Shown in pieces: positions 47,982-58,284 of a DNA stretch of 64,000 nt. Source of the stretch: Companilactobacillus huachuanensis (GTDB taxonomy: Bacteria; Bacillota; Bacilli; Lactobacillales; Lactobacillaceae). The stretch lies in NCBI RefSeq assembly GCF_005404815.1, contig NZ_BJDF01000012.1, positions 43,205 through 107,204 on the forward strand. The letters run 5' to 3'. Every line of letters begins with the position of its first letter. Position 1 is the stretch's first letter. The notes beneath the pieces were generated by a model that was not told the origin of the DNA, did no database searches, and saw only the letters and a list, made by a program, of their open reading frames with translations. The position numbers and the translations under genes were made by a program.

Positions 47982-49220
47982 TTACTTCCTATTCGGCAAA
48001 AGATTGTAATAGGTACAATTATCATCTTGTAAAAATTTATCAGAAATTTCTAATACGTCATCTTTTTTTATTGAATCGATCATATGAATCAATTGTAAAT
48101 AATCAACATCATAAAAATATAACTCAGCCATTTGATTAGCAATCGCTTCAGGAGAGTTTTGGGCAAACAAGTAAGATCCAATTGCATCACGCTGGATACG
48201 TTCGAATTTAGCGTCAGTCAAAACTTCTTTGAGTTCTTTATAAGAAAGATGATCATGCAAATATTCTTGAAATTTTTCAGGATTATTAGTAGACCCACTA
48301 ATTATGATAAAACAATAGTTATTTTCTGCAACAACATTATAAGAAAAACTATCATCAATTAAGTCTAAACGACTCATTTCTTGATAATTTTTAGACGATT
48401 CGCCAATTAAAGTTTCCATAACCATATTCAGTTCAAATTGCTTCTTAACCAAATCATAACCGGTCATTTCAGTATCGATACGAATTCCATAAGCTGAACG
48501 TGCTTGCGTGATGTCCATAGTTTCCTGTCCACCAGCACCAATTTTTTCAAATTTATTGAAAGTTTTTGAATATGGTTGATCAATTGTCTGAAAATCAGAA
48601 TTCTCAATTACATTTTCTACCTTTTCAAATTCAACATCACCAACTAACACGATGTCCATGTTGTCAGGACGATAATTTTGACGATAGGTTTCTAATAGAT
48701 TCTCATGGTTTATTTGTTGCAAGGTAGCACTAGAACCGGCTATATCTTCAGCAATTGGATCATTGGGATACAGTTGTCCTAGCATCCGTTGTTCCAAAAC
48801 CCACTCAGGCATATCCAAATACATCTGAATTTCTTGGTCAATAATTCCACGCTCAGATGCTACATTCTTTTCAGTGAAATATGGATGTTGAATCAAATCC
48901 AACAAAACTTCTAAGTTGTCATAAGGGTTTTCTAAAGTTTGGAATAAGTAACCGGTCTTTGTATAACTCGTATAGGCATTAGAATTAGCTCCATATTTAG
49001 CAAATTTTTCCGAAATATCATAGTCCGGCTTAGCAAACAACTTGTGTTCAATAAAATGAGCAATTCCTGATGGCAATGTCTTGTTTCCAGTCTTAGTGTC
49101 GACAGAACCAAAGTTTGTCATTGCTAACCCATAAACTTGACTGAATCCGGCCAAAGGAACCACGCTGATCTGCAAACCATTAGTTAATTTTTTTGTTTGT
49201 TTCTCTAATTTCTCTGTCAT
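47982..49220 (-). CDS. ymfH: M16-family zinc peptidase YmfH
   Basis: The 412-residue protein carries the inverted zinc site H-F-I-E-H in G-I-A-H-F-I-E-H-K-L-F near residue 75, so it is the catalytic partner of the pair with YmfF. ATG 49218-49220 is used, with GGAG 6 nt upstream and the ymfF stop 1 bp away. The actual substrate is unknown. Confidence 0.9.
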   Translation of the reverse strand: MTEKLEKQTKKLTNGLQISVVPLAGFSQVYGLAMTNFGSVDTKTGNKTLPSGIAHFIEHKLFAKPDYDISEKFAKYGANSNAYTSYTKTGYLFQTLENPYDNLEVLLDLIQHPYFTEKNVASERGIIDQEIQMYLDMPEWVLEQRMLGQLYPNDPIAEDIAGSSATLQQINHENLLETYRQNYRPDNMDIVLVGDVEFEKVENVIENSDFQTIDQPYSKTFNKFEKIGAGGQETMDITQARSAYGIRIDTEMTGYDLVKKQFELNMVMETLIGESSKNYQEMSRLDLIDDSFSYNVVAENNYCFIIISGSTNNPEKFQEYLHDHLSYKELKEVLTDAKFERIQRDAIGSYLFAQNSPEAIANQMAELYFYDVDYLQLIHMIDSIKKDDVLEISDKFLQDDNCTYYNLLPNRK

Positions 49221-49221
49221 C

Positions 49222-50496
49222 CTAATCTCCAATCAATTGATACTGAGCAATGGCGTACATATGATCTGCCACACTTGCAATGTGTTTTTTGTCCAAATTA
49301 TCCAATTCAGCTTGGAACTGGGCATCAGTCAATAAAGTCTTAGGATAGACAGTCTCCCAAATACTACGCATGATGTAATGCTGAATCGTATCGCTAGAAA
49401 TCTTGCGTTGTGTCAACATCACTTTCTGAGCATGTTCAACCTGTGCATCGGTGAATTTGCCTTGCTTGATAAAATTAATTTGCTGATTAATCAAATCCAA
49501 CGCCTTATCAACTGAGTCAGCATCGAGTCCAGCTTGAATCATGACCAGATGACTGATTGGTTGATAAACACTGGATACGGAATATGCCAAACTATTCTTT
49601 TCTCTCACCTGCAAAAATAGTTGCGATTGGTCGTCACCACCAAGGATCAGGTTCATAATTTGTGGAGCCATACGATTGAAATCCTTGGATACACCTTTAG
49701 TAGCATAAGCCAAAGAAATTCGACTCTGATTGAGATGCTTGTGATCAATCTGATTGGCAGGATTAGCAATCAAGTCATCGAATTTTTCAAACTCAATTTT
49801 TAAATCTTCACGGTCATTTTGCAATTTACTTTCAAAAATACTGTCATTTAATTCCGCCAAGAACTCGTCTTCATCAACATTCCCGACAACGTTAATAACT
49901 ACCGCATCATTTTGAACGACATCTTGATAGGTTTTGAGTAATTCTGCATTCGTGAGTTCCTTTAATTCCTCGATAGTTCCAAAAATTGGCATTTGACGAT
50001 CAGGATTATCACGATAAATTAGCTTAGCTATGCCAAGCGAACTGACCAAATCTTGATTATCCTCAATCGACATCAAGTTTGACATTAGATTACGTTTCTC
50101 AGTTTCAAAAGCAGTCTCATCAAATTTATCACCAGCCAAATTGGGCTTGAAGATTATTTCACCAAGCAAATCCAGATTATCTTTGAGTTGTGTCTTGCCA
50201 TCCAGCAAAAAATTAGGATCAGCGAATTCTACGCTAAAAGCTAAATCATTAAAATTCAACAGATTGCGTGTGTAGACGTTGATCTCTGAACCATAAAGTT
50301 CCATTTCACGGTCATTTATCGCTCGAAAACTGGGATAATCCTTAGTCGAATTAGACATAACGTTAGCCAACAAACGTCGAGCTGTTGTTTCATCTTTGTT
50401 TAATGGCCGAAGAAAATCAATTTGAATCTTGATTGTCCGAAATTTTTTTATTGGATTGATATTTAAGAAAATATTCTTTGCTAGTGTTTTTCTCAA
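49222..50496 (-). CDS. ymfF: M16-family peptidase-like protein YmfF (inactive partner)
   Basis: The 424-residue protein has the M16 fold but lacks the H-x-x-E-H zinc site where YmfH has it (here S-F-R-A-I-N-D-R-E), so it probably acts as the non-catalytic half of a heterodimer. The start is TTG 50494-50496, overlapping the ftsK stop by 3 bp (TTGA), with AGGTG upstream. Confidence 0.88.
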   Translation of the reverse strand: MRKTLAKNIFLNINPIKKFRTIKIQIDFLRPLNKDETTARRLLANVMSNSTKDYPSFRAINDREMELYGSEINVYTRNLLNFNDLAFSVEFADPNFLLDGKTQLKDNLDLLGEIIFKPNLAGDKFDETAFETEKRNLMSNLMSIEDNQDLVSSLGIAKLIYRDNPDRQMPIFGTIEELKELTNAELLKTYQDVVQNDAVVINVVGNVDEDEFLAELNDSIFESKLQNDREDLKIEFEKFDDLIANPANQIDHKHLNQSRISLAYATKGVSKDFNRMAPQIMNLILGGDDQSQLFLQVREKNSLAYSVSSVYQPISHLVMIQAGLDADSVDKALDLINQQINFIKQGKFTDAQVEHAQKVMLTQRKISSDTIQHYIMRSIWETVYPKTLLTDAQFQAELDNLDKKHIASVADHMYAIAQYQLIGD

Positions 50497-52892
50497 TTTT
50501 TCACCTGATTTTTTCTAATTGTTTCAAGTTGCTCGGGTGTAATCAATACTTTTCTTGGTTTACTACCCTCTGAAGGTCCTACGATACCCCGATTTTCCAT
50601 CTCGTCAACCATGCGTGCAGCACGATTGTATCCAATGGCAAATCTTCTTTGAAGCATGGAAACACTGGCTGACTGTTGCTTAACAATCAATTCCACTGCG
50701 TCGTCCCAATATTCATCCTCTGGCTTATCCCCATCTGATCCGCCTTCATCAACATCGGTTGGAATCATATCTTCATCATACTCAGCGGTTTGTTGATCAC
50801 TGACAAATTTAACCACATTCTCAACTTCAGATTCGGAAATATAAGCTCCCTGAAGTCGAACAGGCTTACTCTTACCGATTGGTTGGAATAACATATCACC
50901 ACGTCCGAGTAATTTTTCAGCACCAACAGAATCCAAAATTGTTCTTGAATCAATACCACTAGAAACAGCAAATGCAATTCTAGAAGGGATATTGGCCTTA
51001 ATAAGACCAGTAATAACATCAACTGAAGGACGTTGCGTTGCAATAATGATATGCAATCCAGCTGCACGGGCCATTTGGGCCAAACGAACGATTGCCGCTT
51101 CCACCTCATGCCCTGCTACCATCATCAAATCGGATAACTCATCGACTATAACGACGACATATGGCAAACGTTCCATTTTATCCTCATCTGATGCGGTCTT
51201 ATTGAACTTATCAACATCATCGTTGTACTCGCCAATGTTACGATGACTCGTTTCAGCGAAGAGTTTATAACGCCGTTCCATTTCTTTAACTGCCTTTTGT
51301 AAAGCACCGGCAGCCCTTCTGGCATCTGTGACAACTGGAATCAAGAGTTGAGGAATACCGTTATAAACATTTAATTCAACCATCTTAGGATCAATCAAAA
51401 TCAATTTAACATCATTGGGTTTGGCCTTCATTAGAATACCCGTAATGATAGTATTGATGGCAACTGATTTACCACTACCAGTTGAACCAGCAATTAACAA
51501 ATGGGGCATTTTTGTAATGTCAGCTTCAATAATGTTACCCGAAACATCTTTACCAAGTGGAACAATCAATGGATGAGTCTTATCCTTTTGTTTCTCCGTG
51601 ATTTCTCTAAAGGAAACCGTCGAGGCCGTCTTATTAGGGACTTCGATTCCAACAAAAGGTTTCCCTGGAATTGGGGCCTCGATACGAATATCCTTCGCTG
51701 CTAAAGCTAACGCTAAATCATCAGCTAAATTGACGATTTTACTTACTTTGACACCAACAGCTGGTTGAACCTCATATTTGGTAATAGTTGGTCCCAGACT
51801 AGCCTTCTTAACTTCAACATCAACGCCAAAACTCTTAAAAGTTTGACGCAATGTATCTTTATTATCTTCAATCAAGTGAACCTCAGACGTCTGATCAGTT
51901 TGGGGAACCTGCTGCAACAAGTCCGTTGTAGGCAGTTTATAATCATCGTCATTAGCTACGCTATCAGTTCTCCTAGTACTGACAGGATCTGGTAAGTCCT
52001 TATCCTTGGAGCCATCAATTCCATAGGGTTTAGAAACTACCTCAGCTGTTTTAGCCTCATTTGAATCGGGCATTACTGGGGCACTTGGAGTTTGAACACC
52101 TTCAATTTTGAAATCTTCCTCAGGCTTCTCGTTATGATTCTTGAAACTACTCAACCCATCGGCAATCTTATCCCCATCACGTGTAACCTCAGATTCTTGA
52201 TAACTTGATTTAGGCACTGTTTTAGTCTCTGTCTTAGTCGATTTACGTTGGTCAACATAATTACTATAGTGACCAGATAACACGTTTTTAACCTTGATAG
52301 CCAAATGTTTGAATTTAACTAAAACGTCGGTTGTCGTGATAGAAACCTGTTTCATCGTTACGTTAAACATCATTAAGATACCGATAAAAATTAATAACGC
52401 CGTGACAAAATAAGTTCCAACACTAGAAAACATTGGCATGAAAAAGCTGTATAAATACGAGCCTATCATTCCCCCACCGACTGATCCATCAACCGACACT
52501 TGAGTCATATCAGCCGCTAACGTATTCCATGTGACCAGATTATAGTTGTGATATAACGACATACTCGAGAAAAAGATGCCGTGTAAAATAATCAATGAGC
52601 CTAAGTATATAAATAGCAGGCCAAAACTCCTCTTCGGCGTCATAACGGGTATTCGTCCCGTAGCGATTATAACGGCACCAACAAAGATGCTGACAATCAA
52701 CAGAACTGGATAACTGTCACCGACAAGAATTCGATACAAATTATCGAACGTTTTACCCACAAGGCCGAATTTAAATAACCCTAAAACCGACAGAATAATC
52801 CACAGCAAACTAACTAATGATCGAATCAGCCGTGAATTATTAACTGTTTTTTTCTTCTTTCTAGGCGTTGCACTTGCCTTTTTTCTAACCAT
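50493..52892 (-). CDS. ftsK: DNA translocase FtsK/SpoIIIE
   Basis: The 799-residue protein has four N-terminal membrane helices (~25-185), a variable linker (~200-330), a RecA-like motor with Walker A G-S-T-G-S-G-K-S near residue 465, and a C-terminal winged-helix gamma domain ([13 protein letters not shown]) that reads KOPS/SRS sequences. It clears DNA from the division septum. GAGG precedes ATG. Confidence 0.95.
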   Translation of the reverse strand: MVRKKASATPRKKKKTVNNSRLIRSLVSLLWIILSVLGLFKFGLVGKTFDNLYRILVGDSYPVLLIVSIFVGAVIIATGRIPVMTPKRSFGLLFIYLGSLIILHGIFFSSMSLYHNYNLVTWNTLAADMTQVSVDGSVGGGMIGSYLYSFFMPMFSSVGTYFVTALLIFIGILMMFNVTMKQVSITTTDVLVKFKHLAIKVKNVLSGHYSNYVDQRKSTKTETKTVPKSSYQESEVTRDGDKIADGLSSFKNHNEKPEEDFKIEGVQTPSAPVMPDSNEAKTAEVVSKPYGIDGSKDKDLPDPVSTRRTDSVANDDDYKLPTTDLLQQVPQTDQTSEVHLIEDNKDTLRQTFKSFGVDVEVKKASLGPTITKYEVQPAVGVKVSKIVNLADDLALALAAKDIRIEAPIPGKPFVGIEVPNKTASTVSFREITEKQKDKTHPLIVPLGKDVSGNIIEADITKMPHLLIAGSTGSGKSVAINTIITGILMKAKPNDVKLILIDPKMVELNVYNGIPQLLIPVVTDARRAAGALQKAVKEMERRYKLFAETSHRNIGEYNDDVDKFNKTASDEDKMERLPYVVVIVDELSDLMMVAGHEVEAAIVRLAQMARAAGLHIIIATQRPSVDVITGLIKANIPSRIAFAVSSGIDSRTILDSVGAEKLLGRGDMLFQPIGKSKPVRLQGAYISESEVENVVKFVSDQQTAEYDEDMIPTDVDEGGSDGDKPEDEYWDDAVELIVKQQSASVSMLQRRFAIGYNRAARMVDEMENRGIVGPSEGSKPRKVLITPEQLETIRKNQVKN

Positions 52893-52954
52893 AAGTACCT
52901 CACATGAATTTAAAAAGTAATCATCTAAAATTATACCTTTTTTGTGCCTTAAAA

Positions 52955-52982
52955 AAAACAGCCCTAATGGACTGTTTATATT
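52955..52982 (-). terminator. Terminator between the DUF1149 gene and ftsK
   Basis: On the minus strand ACAG-T-CC / GG-CTGT pairs around ATTAG and is followed by TTTTTTTT. It ends the trmL-DUF1149 unit. Confidence 0.7.
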
Positions 52983-53041
52983 TTGTCGCCGACTCCGGTT
53001 GTTAGAGATTTTTCCTCTATCTATGGAACCTTGGCCACTTA

Positions 53042-53497
53042 TTACTTATCTTCTTTTTTATCTTCGTTTTTTCTTAATTCTTCAACCGCTTCATTCGGTT
53101 TAATTTCCGCATGATTGGTAAAATTCAATGAAACTCCGTGATTCAACGTTACCGCAGTAACTTGATAAGTCAGTGTTTCAATATATTCAACAACTGAACG
53201 TGATAATTGTTGAACTTGCTTGCCATCGAGATCCTGAATTTCTCCATGGAATCCAATTGGTTGAACTACTTGACCGATTAATCCGGAAACTTTAAATGGT
53301 GCATCTGCCATATGAATTTCGAAAGGTACTACTACTTGTAAAATCTTACCTTCATCTTCATTCAAAGGTTGACCATCTTCATCTTTTAAATCAGGATGTT
53401 CGATATTGATATTTAAATCTGTTTTGGCATCAGCAGTTGGTGCTTCAACGTCATAGTGAAATGATTGAACACTAACTTCACCTTTTGTAATTTTCAT
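53042..53497 (-). CDS. DUF1149-family protein
   Basis: The 151-residue acidic cytosolic protein resembles the DUF1149 family of lactobacilli and streptococci, which has a SecB-like fold; a chaperone role is only suspected. It shows alternating beta-type segments and a charged K/E/D tail. It lies 11 bp after trmL. Confidence 0.7.
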   Translation of the reverse strand: MKITKGEVSVQSFHYDVEAPTADAKTDLNINIEHPDLKDEDGQPLNEDEGKILQVVVPFEIHMADAPFKVSGLIGQVVQPIGFHGEIQDLDGKQVQQLSRSVVEYIETLTYQVTAVTLNHGVSLNFTNHAEIKPNEAVEELRKNEDKKEDK

Positions 53498-53508
53498 ATT
53501 CTCTACCC

Positions 53509-54018
53509 CTAGTCTAATTTATCGTGATCATAGTGATGACTTAATTCTAGTCCAGCAAAATGTTGTTGACGCACAGCTTCATAAATAACTAAAGCAGCAC
53601 TGTTAGATAGATTTAAAGCACGGATATTATCACTCATTGGAATTCTCAAACATTTTTCTGGATTACGGCGCATAAAGTCTTCAGGCAAGCCAGTTGTTTC
53701 TTTACCGAATAAGAAATAGTGATCAACTGAAGTATCGCTTAAATCTTGGTCACTGTAAACCTTATCGGAAAACTTAGTAATCAAATAAAGATACTTGTCA
53801 TCAGGTACTGACTTCAAGAACTCATCCAAATTGTCATGATACGTAATGTCAACTTTTTCCCAATAATCAAGTCCAGCACGCTTCATATGGGCATCATCAG
53901 TATTAAATCCAAGTGGGCGGATCAAGTGCAATTTAGTATTAGTACCTGCACAAGTTCTAGCAATATTACCAGTATTAGCTGGCATCAATGGTTCGTATAG
54001 TGCAATATGATTAGTCAT
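53509..54018 (-). CDS. trmL: tRNA (cytidine(34)-2'-O)-methyltransferase TrmL
   Basis: The 169-residue SPOUT-class enzyme methylates the wobble nucleotide of certain leucine tRNAs. The trefoil-knot SAM-binding segments are present: F-G-K-E-T-T-G-L-P, L-R-I-P-M and N-L-S-N-S-A-A-L-V-I-Y-E-A. The N-terminal P-x-N-T-G-N-I-A-R-T-C motif fits TrmL rather than TrmH. Confidence 0.92.
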   Translation of the reverse strand: MTNHIALYEPLMPANTGNIARTCAGTNTKLHLIRPLGFNTDDAHMKRAGLDYWEKVDITYHDNLDEFLKSVPDDKYLYLITKFSDKVYSDQDLSDTSVDHYFLFGKETTGLPEDFMRRNPEKCLRIPMSDNIRALNLSNSAALVIYEAVRQQHFAGLELSHHYDHDKLD

Positions 54019-54035
54019 TTATTTCTTCTCCTGCA

Positions 54036-54135
54036 GCCGAAAGTGGCTAGAGAATTTCACTTGGTGTGAAGGCCGTTTTGATTCAAAATAAATATCAAGC
54101 CTCACTACAGGTGAATATCCTTTCCAACTATGGCT
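54036..54135. repeat. Possible decayed cloverleaf-like hairpin upstream of trmL
   Basis: A roughly 38-nt left arm (from 54036) and a 37-nt right arm (to 54135) are imperfectly complementary over their full length (AGCC/GGCT outside, GTGAAGGC/GCCTCAC inside). They enclose a small TTGAT/ATCAA hairpin. The layout recalls the closing stem of the repeat with one internal hairpin, but the conserved core words are missing. It may equally be a trmL leader structure. Confidence 0.3.
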
Positions 54136-54217
54136 ATTTTTATTGGTCTGTTCTATTATTCTGAACAATATTAATTAACTTAATGTTATCTGATCTTTTA
54201 TCCAACCGTTAAATATC

Positions 54218-54324
54218 CCGTCTACAGAGCTGGGAAATATTCACTAGCTGTGCGGAACGGTCCGAGCCAAAGTACGATCTCGAACTTCCACGGCACACAA
54301 ATATTTCCCAGCTCTTCCGACTAG
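54218..54324 (+). repeat. Cloverleaf repeat copy E (deletion form keeping P1 and P2)
   Basis: The copy is only 107 bp long. P1 pairs GAGCTGGGAAATATT with AATATTTCCCAGCTC perfectly (15 bp). The conserved GCGGAACGGTCCGAGCCAAAG and ATCTCGAACTT of P2 follow, but P3 and P4 are absent, as though an internal deletion joined P2 to the 3' side of P1. The flanks CCGTCTACAGAGC and GCTCTTCCGACTAG match intact copies. Confidence 0.75.
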
Positions 54325-54579
54325 TTAATCGTTATTAACTTAATATAAAAATATCCAATTTCTTTTATATACAGCCTATTTTAAATTTCATGATACAACT
54401 GATGGGATATTTGTAATAAATTATCAAATAACACCATGCGTTACATATATAACATTTATCATATAAAAGCAGTTTTTTTTGACTAACAAGAAATACATCT
54501 AAGATGTAAATAAAACCAGTCGGAGGTCACCAGTGAAGTACTTGAGACTACTGGAAACGACAGATATCAAAATGTAAAA

Positions 54580-54697
54580 ACAAAAAAAGCGCATACCCTC
54601 GGTGACAACCACAGCAAGGACATGCGCTAGTTTAGCCTCTTGTTTACTTGCTTTTGTCAAAATCACTTCTGAGAAAAACAAATAACACACAAAACTC
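54580..54697 (-). ncRNA. Candidate small antisense-type RNA with bidirectional terminator
   Basis: A strong minus-strand promoter predicts a ~118-nt transcript from about 54697 to a hairpin AGCGCAT/ATGCGCT (54588-54628) and T-run. From the other side a plus-strand 14-codon frame (GTG 54533-TAA 54577) with a GGAGG ribosome binding site runs into the same hairpin. Its GGTCACC ribosome-site segment is complementary to GGTGAC in the hairpin region. Convergent short RNAs sharing a terminator are the layout of Fst-type toxin-antitoxin loci. However, the 14-residue peptide is not hydrophobic like Fst toxins, so the locus may be degenerate or something else. Confidence 0.35.
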
Positions 54698-54704
54698 ACT
54701 AGTT

Positions 54705-54733
54705 AGTATATACGATATATCCGGTCTATACAA
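54705..54733 (-). promoter_or_regulatory. Promoter of the candidate small RNA
   Basis: The minus strand reads TTGTAT (54728-54733), 17-bp spacer, TATACT (54705-54710). No protein-coding gene with a ribosome binding site follows it in this direction. Confidence 0.5.
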
Positions 54734-54745
54734 TGAATTTTTGAA

Positions 54746-55954
54746 TTATTTATGAAGTTTTTCAGAAGTTTTCGTGTTATCAGAGTCGTTACTTTCCTTT
54801 GTCTCCAGCAACTCCTCCTGGCTATACCAGCTAGAATTACGTTTGAACCAATTGAAAACTCTGGTGAAAATAATCTTCAAAATAGCAAAGATTGGAATAC
54901 CAGCAATCATACCAATCAGTCCATACATACCGGCTGAGATCAGTAATACCAAAATAGTCGTTACCGGGTGCATCTGCATCTTGTTACCGACAATGATTGG
55001 CGAGATAACACGTGTTTCCACTGTTTGCTCAACCGCAAAGACTATCAGAACTTTCAAGACCATTGATGGTGCAATAAACGCCGCAATTACGAGTGAAGGA
55101 ACCAATGCTAAAGTTGAGCCAATATATGGAATCAGATTCAAAACTCCAGCGACAATCCCTAAAATCAATGCATAACGTTGACCGATGATGAGATAACCAA
55201 CGAAAAACATCACTGCTACCCAAAATGCTACGGTCAATTGACCAGTAATATAAGAGCTTAGTGATTGCGAAATTTCTGATAGCATATCGCCAACTGAGAC
55301 TTTTACACGATCAGGAACAAACTTGATCACAGATTCTTTAAATTTTTTATCGTCTTTTAGCATGAAAAATAAGATGAACGGTGCAGTCATCAAAATTACG
55401 ACTACATTAGTCAAAACACTAACAGCTGAGCTAATATTGTTCATTGTCTGTGGTAAAATTTGATCCATCGATTTTTCAAAGCTCTTTGTTATGCTGGTAT
55501 TTGTTTGAACTAGACGATCTTTCACCAAATGAAGCTTGGGATCAGAAAACATATTTTGTAAACTCTTGTTTAGAGAATTCCAATATTGTGGCCAATTCTT
55601 AACCAACGAATCGACCTGACTTTGAACGAATGGTATCAAGGACATGACGCCCCATATCAACAAGGCCAAAATAATAATAAAGACAAAAGTTATCGAAATA
55701 ATTCGATTAACATGAAATTTACTTTCCAACACATTGATTAACGGATTGATCAAGTAGTACAACACCAGCGCCAAAATTACTGGTGGCATCGTTATTCCTA
55801 AAATCTGGCCCAATGGATCGAAAACAAAACTAATTTTCGAAAATAAAAAGATAATCAAAAATATCAAAAAAATGTTAATCAGAATCACCGTTAGCTGGTT
55901 ATCGAGAAACCATTTGTAAAACCAACTCTTTTTTCTCTCTGGCGTTTCTTTCAT
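54746..55954 (-). CDS. AI-2E family (TqsA/PerM-like) membrane permease
   Basis: The 402-residue protein has about seven to eight hydrophobic helices and the family's P-Y-I-G-S-T-L-A-L-V-P segment near residue 275. Family members export diverse small molecules; some act as Na+/H+ antiporters. The substrate here is unknown. ATG 55952-55954 is chosen because GGGGTG sits upstream; the in-frame GTG at 55963 has a worse site. It is divergent from the lactonase gene. Confidence 0.85.
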   Translation of the reverse strand: MKETPERKKSWFYKWFLDNQLTVILINIFLIFLIIFLFSKISFVFDPLGQILGITMPPVILALVLYYLINPLINVLESKFHVNRIISITFVFIIILALLIWGVMSLIPFVQSQVDSLVKNWPQYWNSLNKSLQNMFSDPKLHLVKDRLVQTNTSITKSFEKSMDQILPQTMNNISSAVSVLTNVVVILMTAPFILFFMLKDDKKFKESVIKFVPDRVKVSVGDMLSEISQSLSSYITGQLTVAFWVAVMFFVGYLIIGQRYALILGIVAGVLNLIPYIGSTLALVPSLVIAAFIAPSMVLKVLIVFAVEQTVETRVISPIIVGNKMQMHPVTTILVLLISAGMYGLIGMIAGIPIFAILKIIFTRVFNWFKRNSSWYSQEELLETKESNDSDNTKTSEKLHK

Positions 55955-55996
55955 AAACTGCACCCCAAATTTTTATAGTAAGATTATACTGTATAT

Positions 55997-56020
55997 TATA
56001 ATACTATACATTATTTGGAG
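55997..56020 (+). promoter_or_regulatory. -10 element and ribosome binding site of the lactonase-uppP unit
   Basis: A TATAAT hexamer at 55997-56002 lies 27 bp before the start codon, and GGAGG (56017-56021) is well spaced before ATG 56030. The -35 is not convincing. Confidence 0.4.
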
Positions 56021-56029
56021 GAATCGATA

Positions 56030-57046
56030 ATGATTGAAAAAGTTCTCTTTAGTGGCTACACCAAAAATGCTGGAAAAGGCGTTTATTCTGCTGAATTTAA
56101 TTCTGACAATGGTGAACTAACCGCTCCTAAGGCCCTGGTTGAATTAAATGGGCCTACTTATATCGATGTAACTAACGATATGAAATTAATTGCTCTTGCT
56201 AAAAAAGGTGACCGTGGCGGTATCGTTGTCTATGATATTTCTAGCGACGAACCAAAACTTTTGGACGAAGATTATTCTGAAACAACTTCACCCTCATATG
56301 TTAAATTTGACCCCAGTCGTAGCTTGATTTTCAGTGCCTATTTCCACTTGAGCAAAGTTAAGATTGACCATTTAACAGCTGATGGCAAGATTGAACATTA
56401 CTCAGAAGTTAAATTTGAAGGTCATGGCCCTCGTGTTGAACAAGATCAATCGAAACCTCATTTCAGTGCTTTGACACCTGATGGAAAATTAATTATTTGT
56501 GATTACGGTGCCGATCGAATTTATATTTACAATATTGACGACCCTAAAGAACCAAAATTAATGAACAATTACATTGCGCCTTCTGGTTATGCTCCTAGAC
56601 ATTTAGTATTCCACCCTACAAAGCCTTTTGTTTACGTTGCTTGTGAACTATCATCAAAGGTGCTTGTAATGCAATACGACGCCGAAACAGCCCGTTTAAC
56701 GCTAGTTGACGAAGCTGATGCTGCTAAAGATGAGCAAAAGAATACTACTGCTGCTATCAGAATTAGCAAGGACGGCAAGTTCTTATACGCTTCAACTCGT
56801 GGTGCCGACACAATTACAACGTTCAGCGTTGATCCGAATGGTGACCGCCTCAAAAAACTCAGCTCAGTCGCTACTGGCAACGGTCCTAGAGATTTTGACC
56901 TTGATCCTTCAGAACAATATGTCATTGCAGCTAACCAAGATTCAAATGACTTGAGCATTTTAAAACGCAATCCTAACAAAGGAATTTTGACTAATTTGAA
57001 CAATAACGTTGCTATTCCGGAGTGTACTTGTGTACACTTTATCTAG
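56030..57046 (+). CDS. Lactonase-family beta-propeller (6-phosphogluconolactonase-like)
   Basis: The 338-residue protein has repeated beta-propeller motifs (P-R-H-L-V-F-H-P, G-P-R-D-F-D-L-D-P, L-I-I-C-D-Y-G-A-D-R) of the YkgB/Pgl type. Family members hydrolyse 6-phosphogluconolactone in the pentose phosphate pathway; the specificity here is inferred. ATG 56030 has GGAGGAATC 6-8 nt upstream, better than the in-frame GAG/ATG-less extension. It precedes uppP by 31 bp. Confidence 0.85.
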   Translation: MIEKVLFSGYTKNAGKGVYSAEFNSDNGELTAPKALVELNGPTYIDVTNDMKLIALAKKGDRGGIVVYDISSDEPKLLDEDYSETTSPSYVKFDPSRSLIFSAYFHLSKVKIDHLTADGKIEHYSEVKFEGHGPRVEQDQSKPHFSALTPDGKLIICDYGADRIYIYNIDDPKEPKLMNNYIAPSGYAPRHLVFHPTKPFVYVACELSSKVLVMQYDAETARLTLVDEADAAKDEQKNTTAAIRISKDGKFLYASTRGADTITTFSVDPNGDRLKKLSSVATGNGPRDFDLDPSEQYVIAANQDSNDLSILKRNPNKGILTNLNNNVAIPECTCVHFI

Positions 57047-57077
57047 TTTCCAAATATAATCAGGAGAATTATCAATC

Positions 57078-57917
57078 ATGCTCATTGAAATTATTAAAAC
57101 CATCATTTTAGGTATCATCGAAGGTTTTACGGAATTTCTACCTATCAGTTCAACTGGACACTTGTACTTAGCCGATGAATTCATTAAATTGAATGAATCA
57201 AAGGCTTTTATCAACATGTTCATGGTAGTTATTCAATTCGGAGCCATTTTAGCGGTTATCCTTATTTACTTTCACAAGTTGAATCCCTTCTCACCTAAGA
57301 AAAATCATCGTGAGAAGAGTCAAACTTGGAGTATTTGGTTTAAAGTTTTAGTCGCTATATTACCTTCAGTAATTATCGGATTGCCATTGAATGACTGGAT
57401 GGATGCCCATTTAACAAGCTGGCAAGTTATTTCTGCCACACTGTTTATCTACGGTGTACTTTTCATTATCGTGGAAAATTGGTTGAAGAATAAACGGCCT
57501 CAAACAGCTGATTTAGAAAGTCTTTCATACAAAACTGCCTTAGAAATTGGACTCTTCCAAGTCCTTTCGCTAGTACCTGGTACATCACGTTCCGGAGCTA
57601 CTATTTTAGGTGGTATGACCGTTGGTACATCAAGATTTGTTGCCACTGAGTTCTCGTTCTTCCTCGCTATCCCAACTATGTTTGGTGCTAGTTTGTTGAA
57701 GATTGTTAAGTACTTTATGAAAGGCAACGTCTTTACTGGTAGTCAAACAATCATCTTGCTAGTTGGTACATTGGTCTCATTTATCGTTGCTTACGCTTCA
57801 ATCAAGTTCTTACTTGATTACATCAAACGTAATGACTTTAAAGCATTTGGTTGGTACAGAATTATTTTAGCTATTGTAGTTGTTGCTTACTTTGGTATCA
57901 AAGCTATGGTTGCTTAG
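57078..57917 (+). CDS. uppP: Undecaprenyl-diphosphatase UppP (BacA)
   Basis: The 279-residue membrane protein recycles the lipid carrier for cell-wall synthesis. Its catalytic motifs are E-G-F-T-E-F (residues 15-20) with P-I-S-S-T-G-H (22-28), and P-G-T-S-R-S-G near residue 170. About eight hydrophobic helices. AGGAG precedes ATG. Overexpression of the family gives bacitracin resistance. Confidence 0.95.
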   Translation: MLIEIIKTIILGIIEGFTEFLPISSTGHLYLADEFIKLNESKAFINMFMVVIQFGAILAVILIYFHKLNPFSPKKNHREKSQTWSIWFKVLVAILPSVIIGLPLNDWMDAHLTSWQVISATLFIYGVLFIIVENWLKNKRPQTADLESLSYKTALEIGLFQVLSLVPGTSRSGATILGGMTVGTSRFVATEFSFFLAIPTMFGASLLKIVKYFMKGNVFTGSQTIILLVGTLVSFIVAYASIKFLLDYIKRNDFKAFGWYRIILAIVVVAYFGIKAMVA

Positions 57918-57927
57918 TCTTTATTAA

Positions 57928-57954
57928 GGACGTCCCTTGGGGCGTTTTTTTTGT
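57928..57954 (+). terminator. Terminator of uppP
   Basis: ACGTCCC-TT-GGGGCGT pairs with one G-U and is followed by TTTTTTTT, 10 bp after the uppP stop. Confidence 0.85.
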
Positions 57955-57967
57955 TGTCTCTGTAATT

Positions 57968-58145
57968 GCCGCATCCGGTTGACCACGATTGATGCCTGCT
58001 GTGGGACCGGCTCGAGCCAAAGTACGGTCTCGACCCTCGATTTTGAGCCGAAGACCACGTCTCAAAAGTCGTCCTGTGATGTAAGTGCTAAAGCCCTAAC
58101 ATCACTTCCACTGCTGCCATCAATCGTGGTCAACCGGATGCTCTT
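57968..58145 (+). repeat. Cloverleaf repeat copy K
   Basis: The 178-bp copy follows the uppP terminator in the same sense. P1 pairs 24 bases without mismatch (GCATCCGGTTGACCACGATT and the next four, against 58118-58141). P2 is GGCTCGAG / CTCGACCC. P3 is GATTTTGAG / CTCAAAAGTC. P4 is GTGATGT / ACATCAC, where other copies have GTGGTGT / ACGCCAC, a paired change on both sides. The following 139 bp up to copy H contain only an AT-rich hairpin (AAATTTATATT / AATATAAATTT, 58208-58242). Confidence 0.83.
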
Positions 58146-58284
58146 GTATTTTTAAAAATCTGGGTCTCTCATTAATTTTTCAAGCTCACAGTTATACCTC
58201 TAAAACTAAATTTATATTCGATCAGATAATCTAATATAAATTTATTCAATACGATGAAAAATGAAACCAAAATTATTATACTAA

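Noticed and set aside
52981..53040. Fragment of the repeat between the DUF1149 gene and its terminator
   Set aside because: GCCGACTCCGG only weakly recalls the repeat's GCCGTCTCCAG start; no other element words follow.
54499..54699. 66-residue minus-strand ORF near 54.6 kb
   Set aside because: It reads straight through a strong intrinsic terminator hairpin and T-run and has no good ribosome binding site. I treat the region as a small RNA locus instead.
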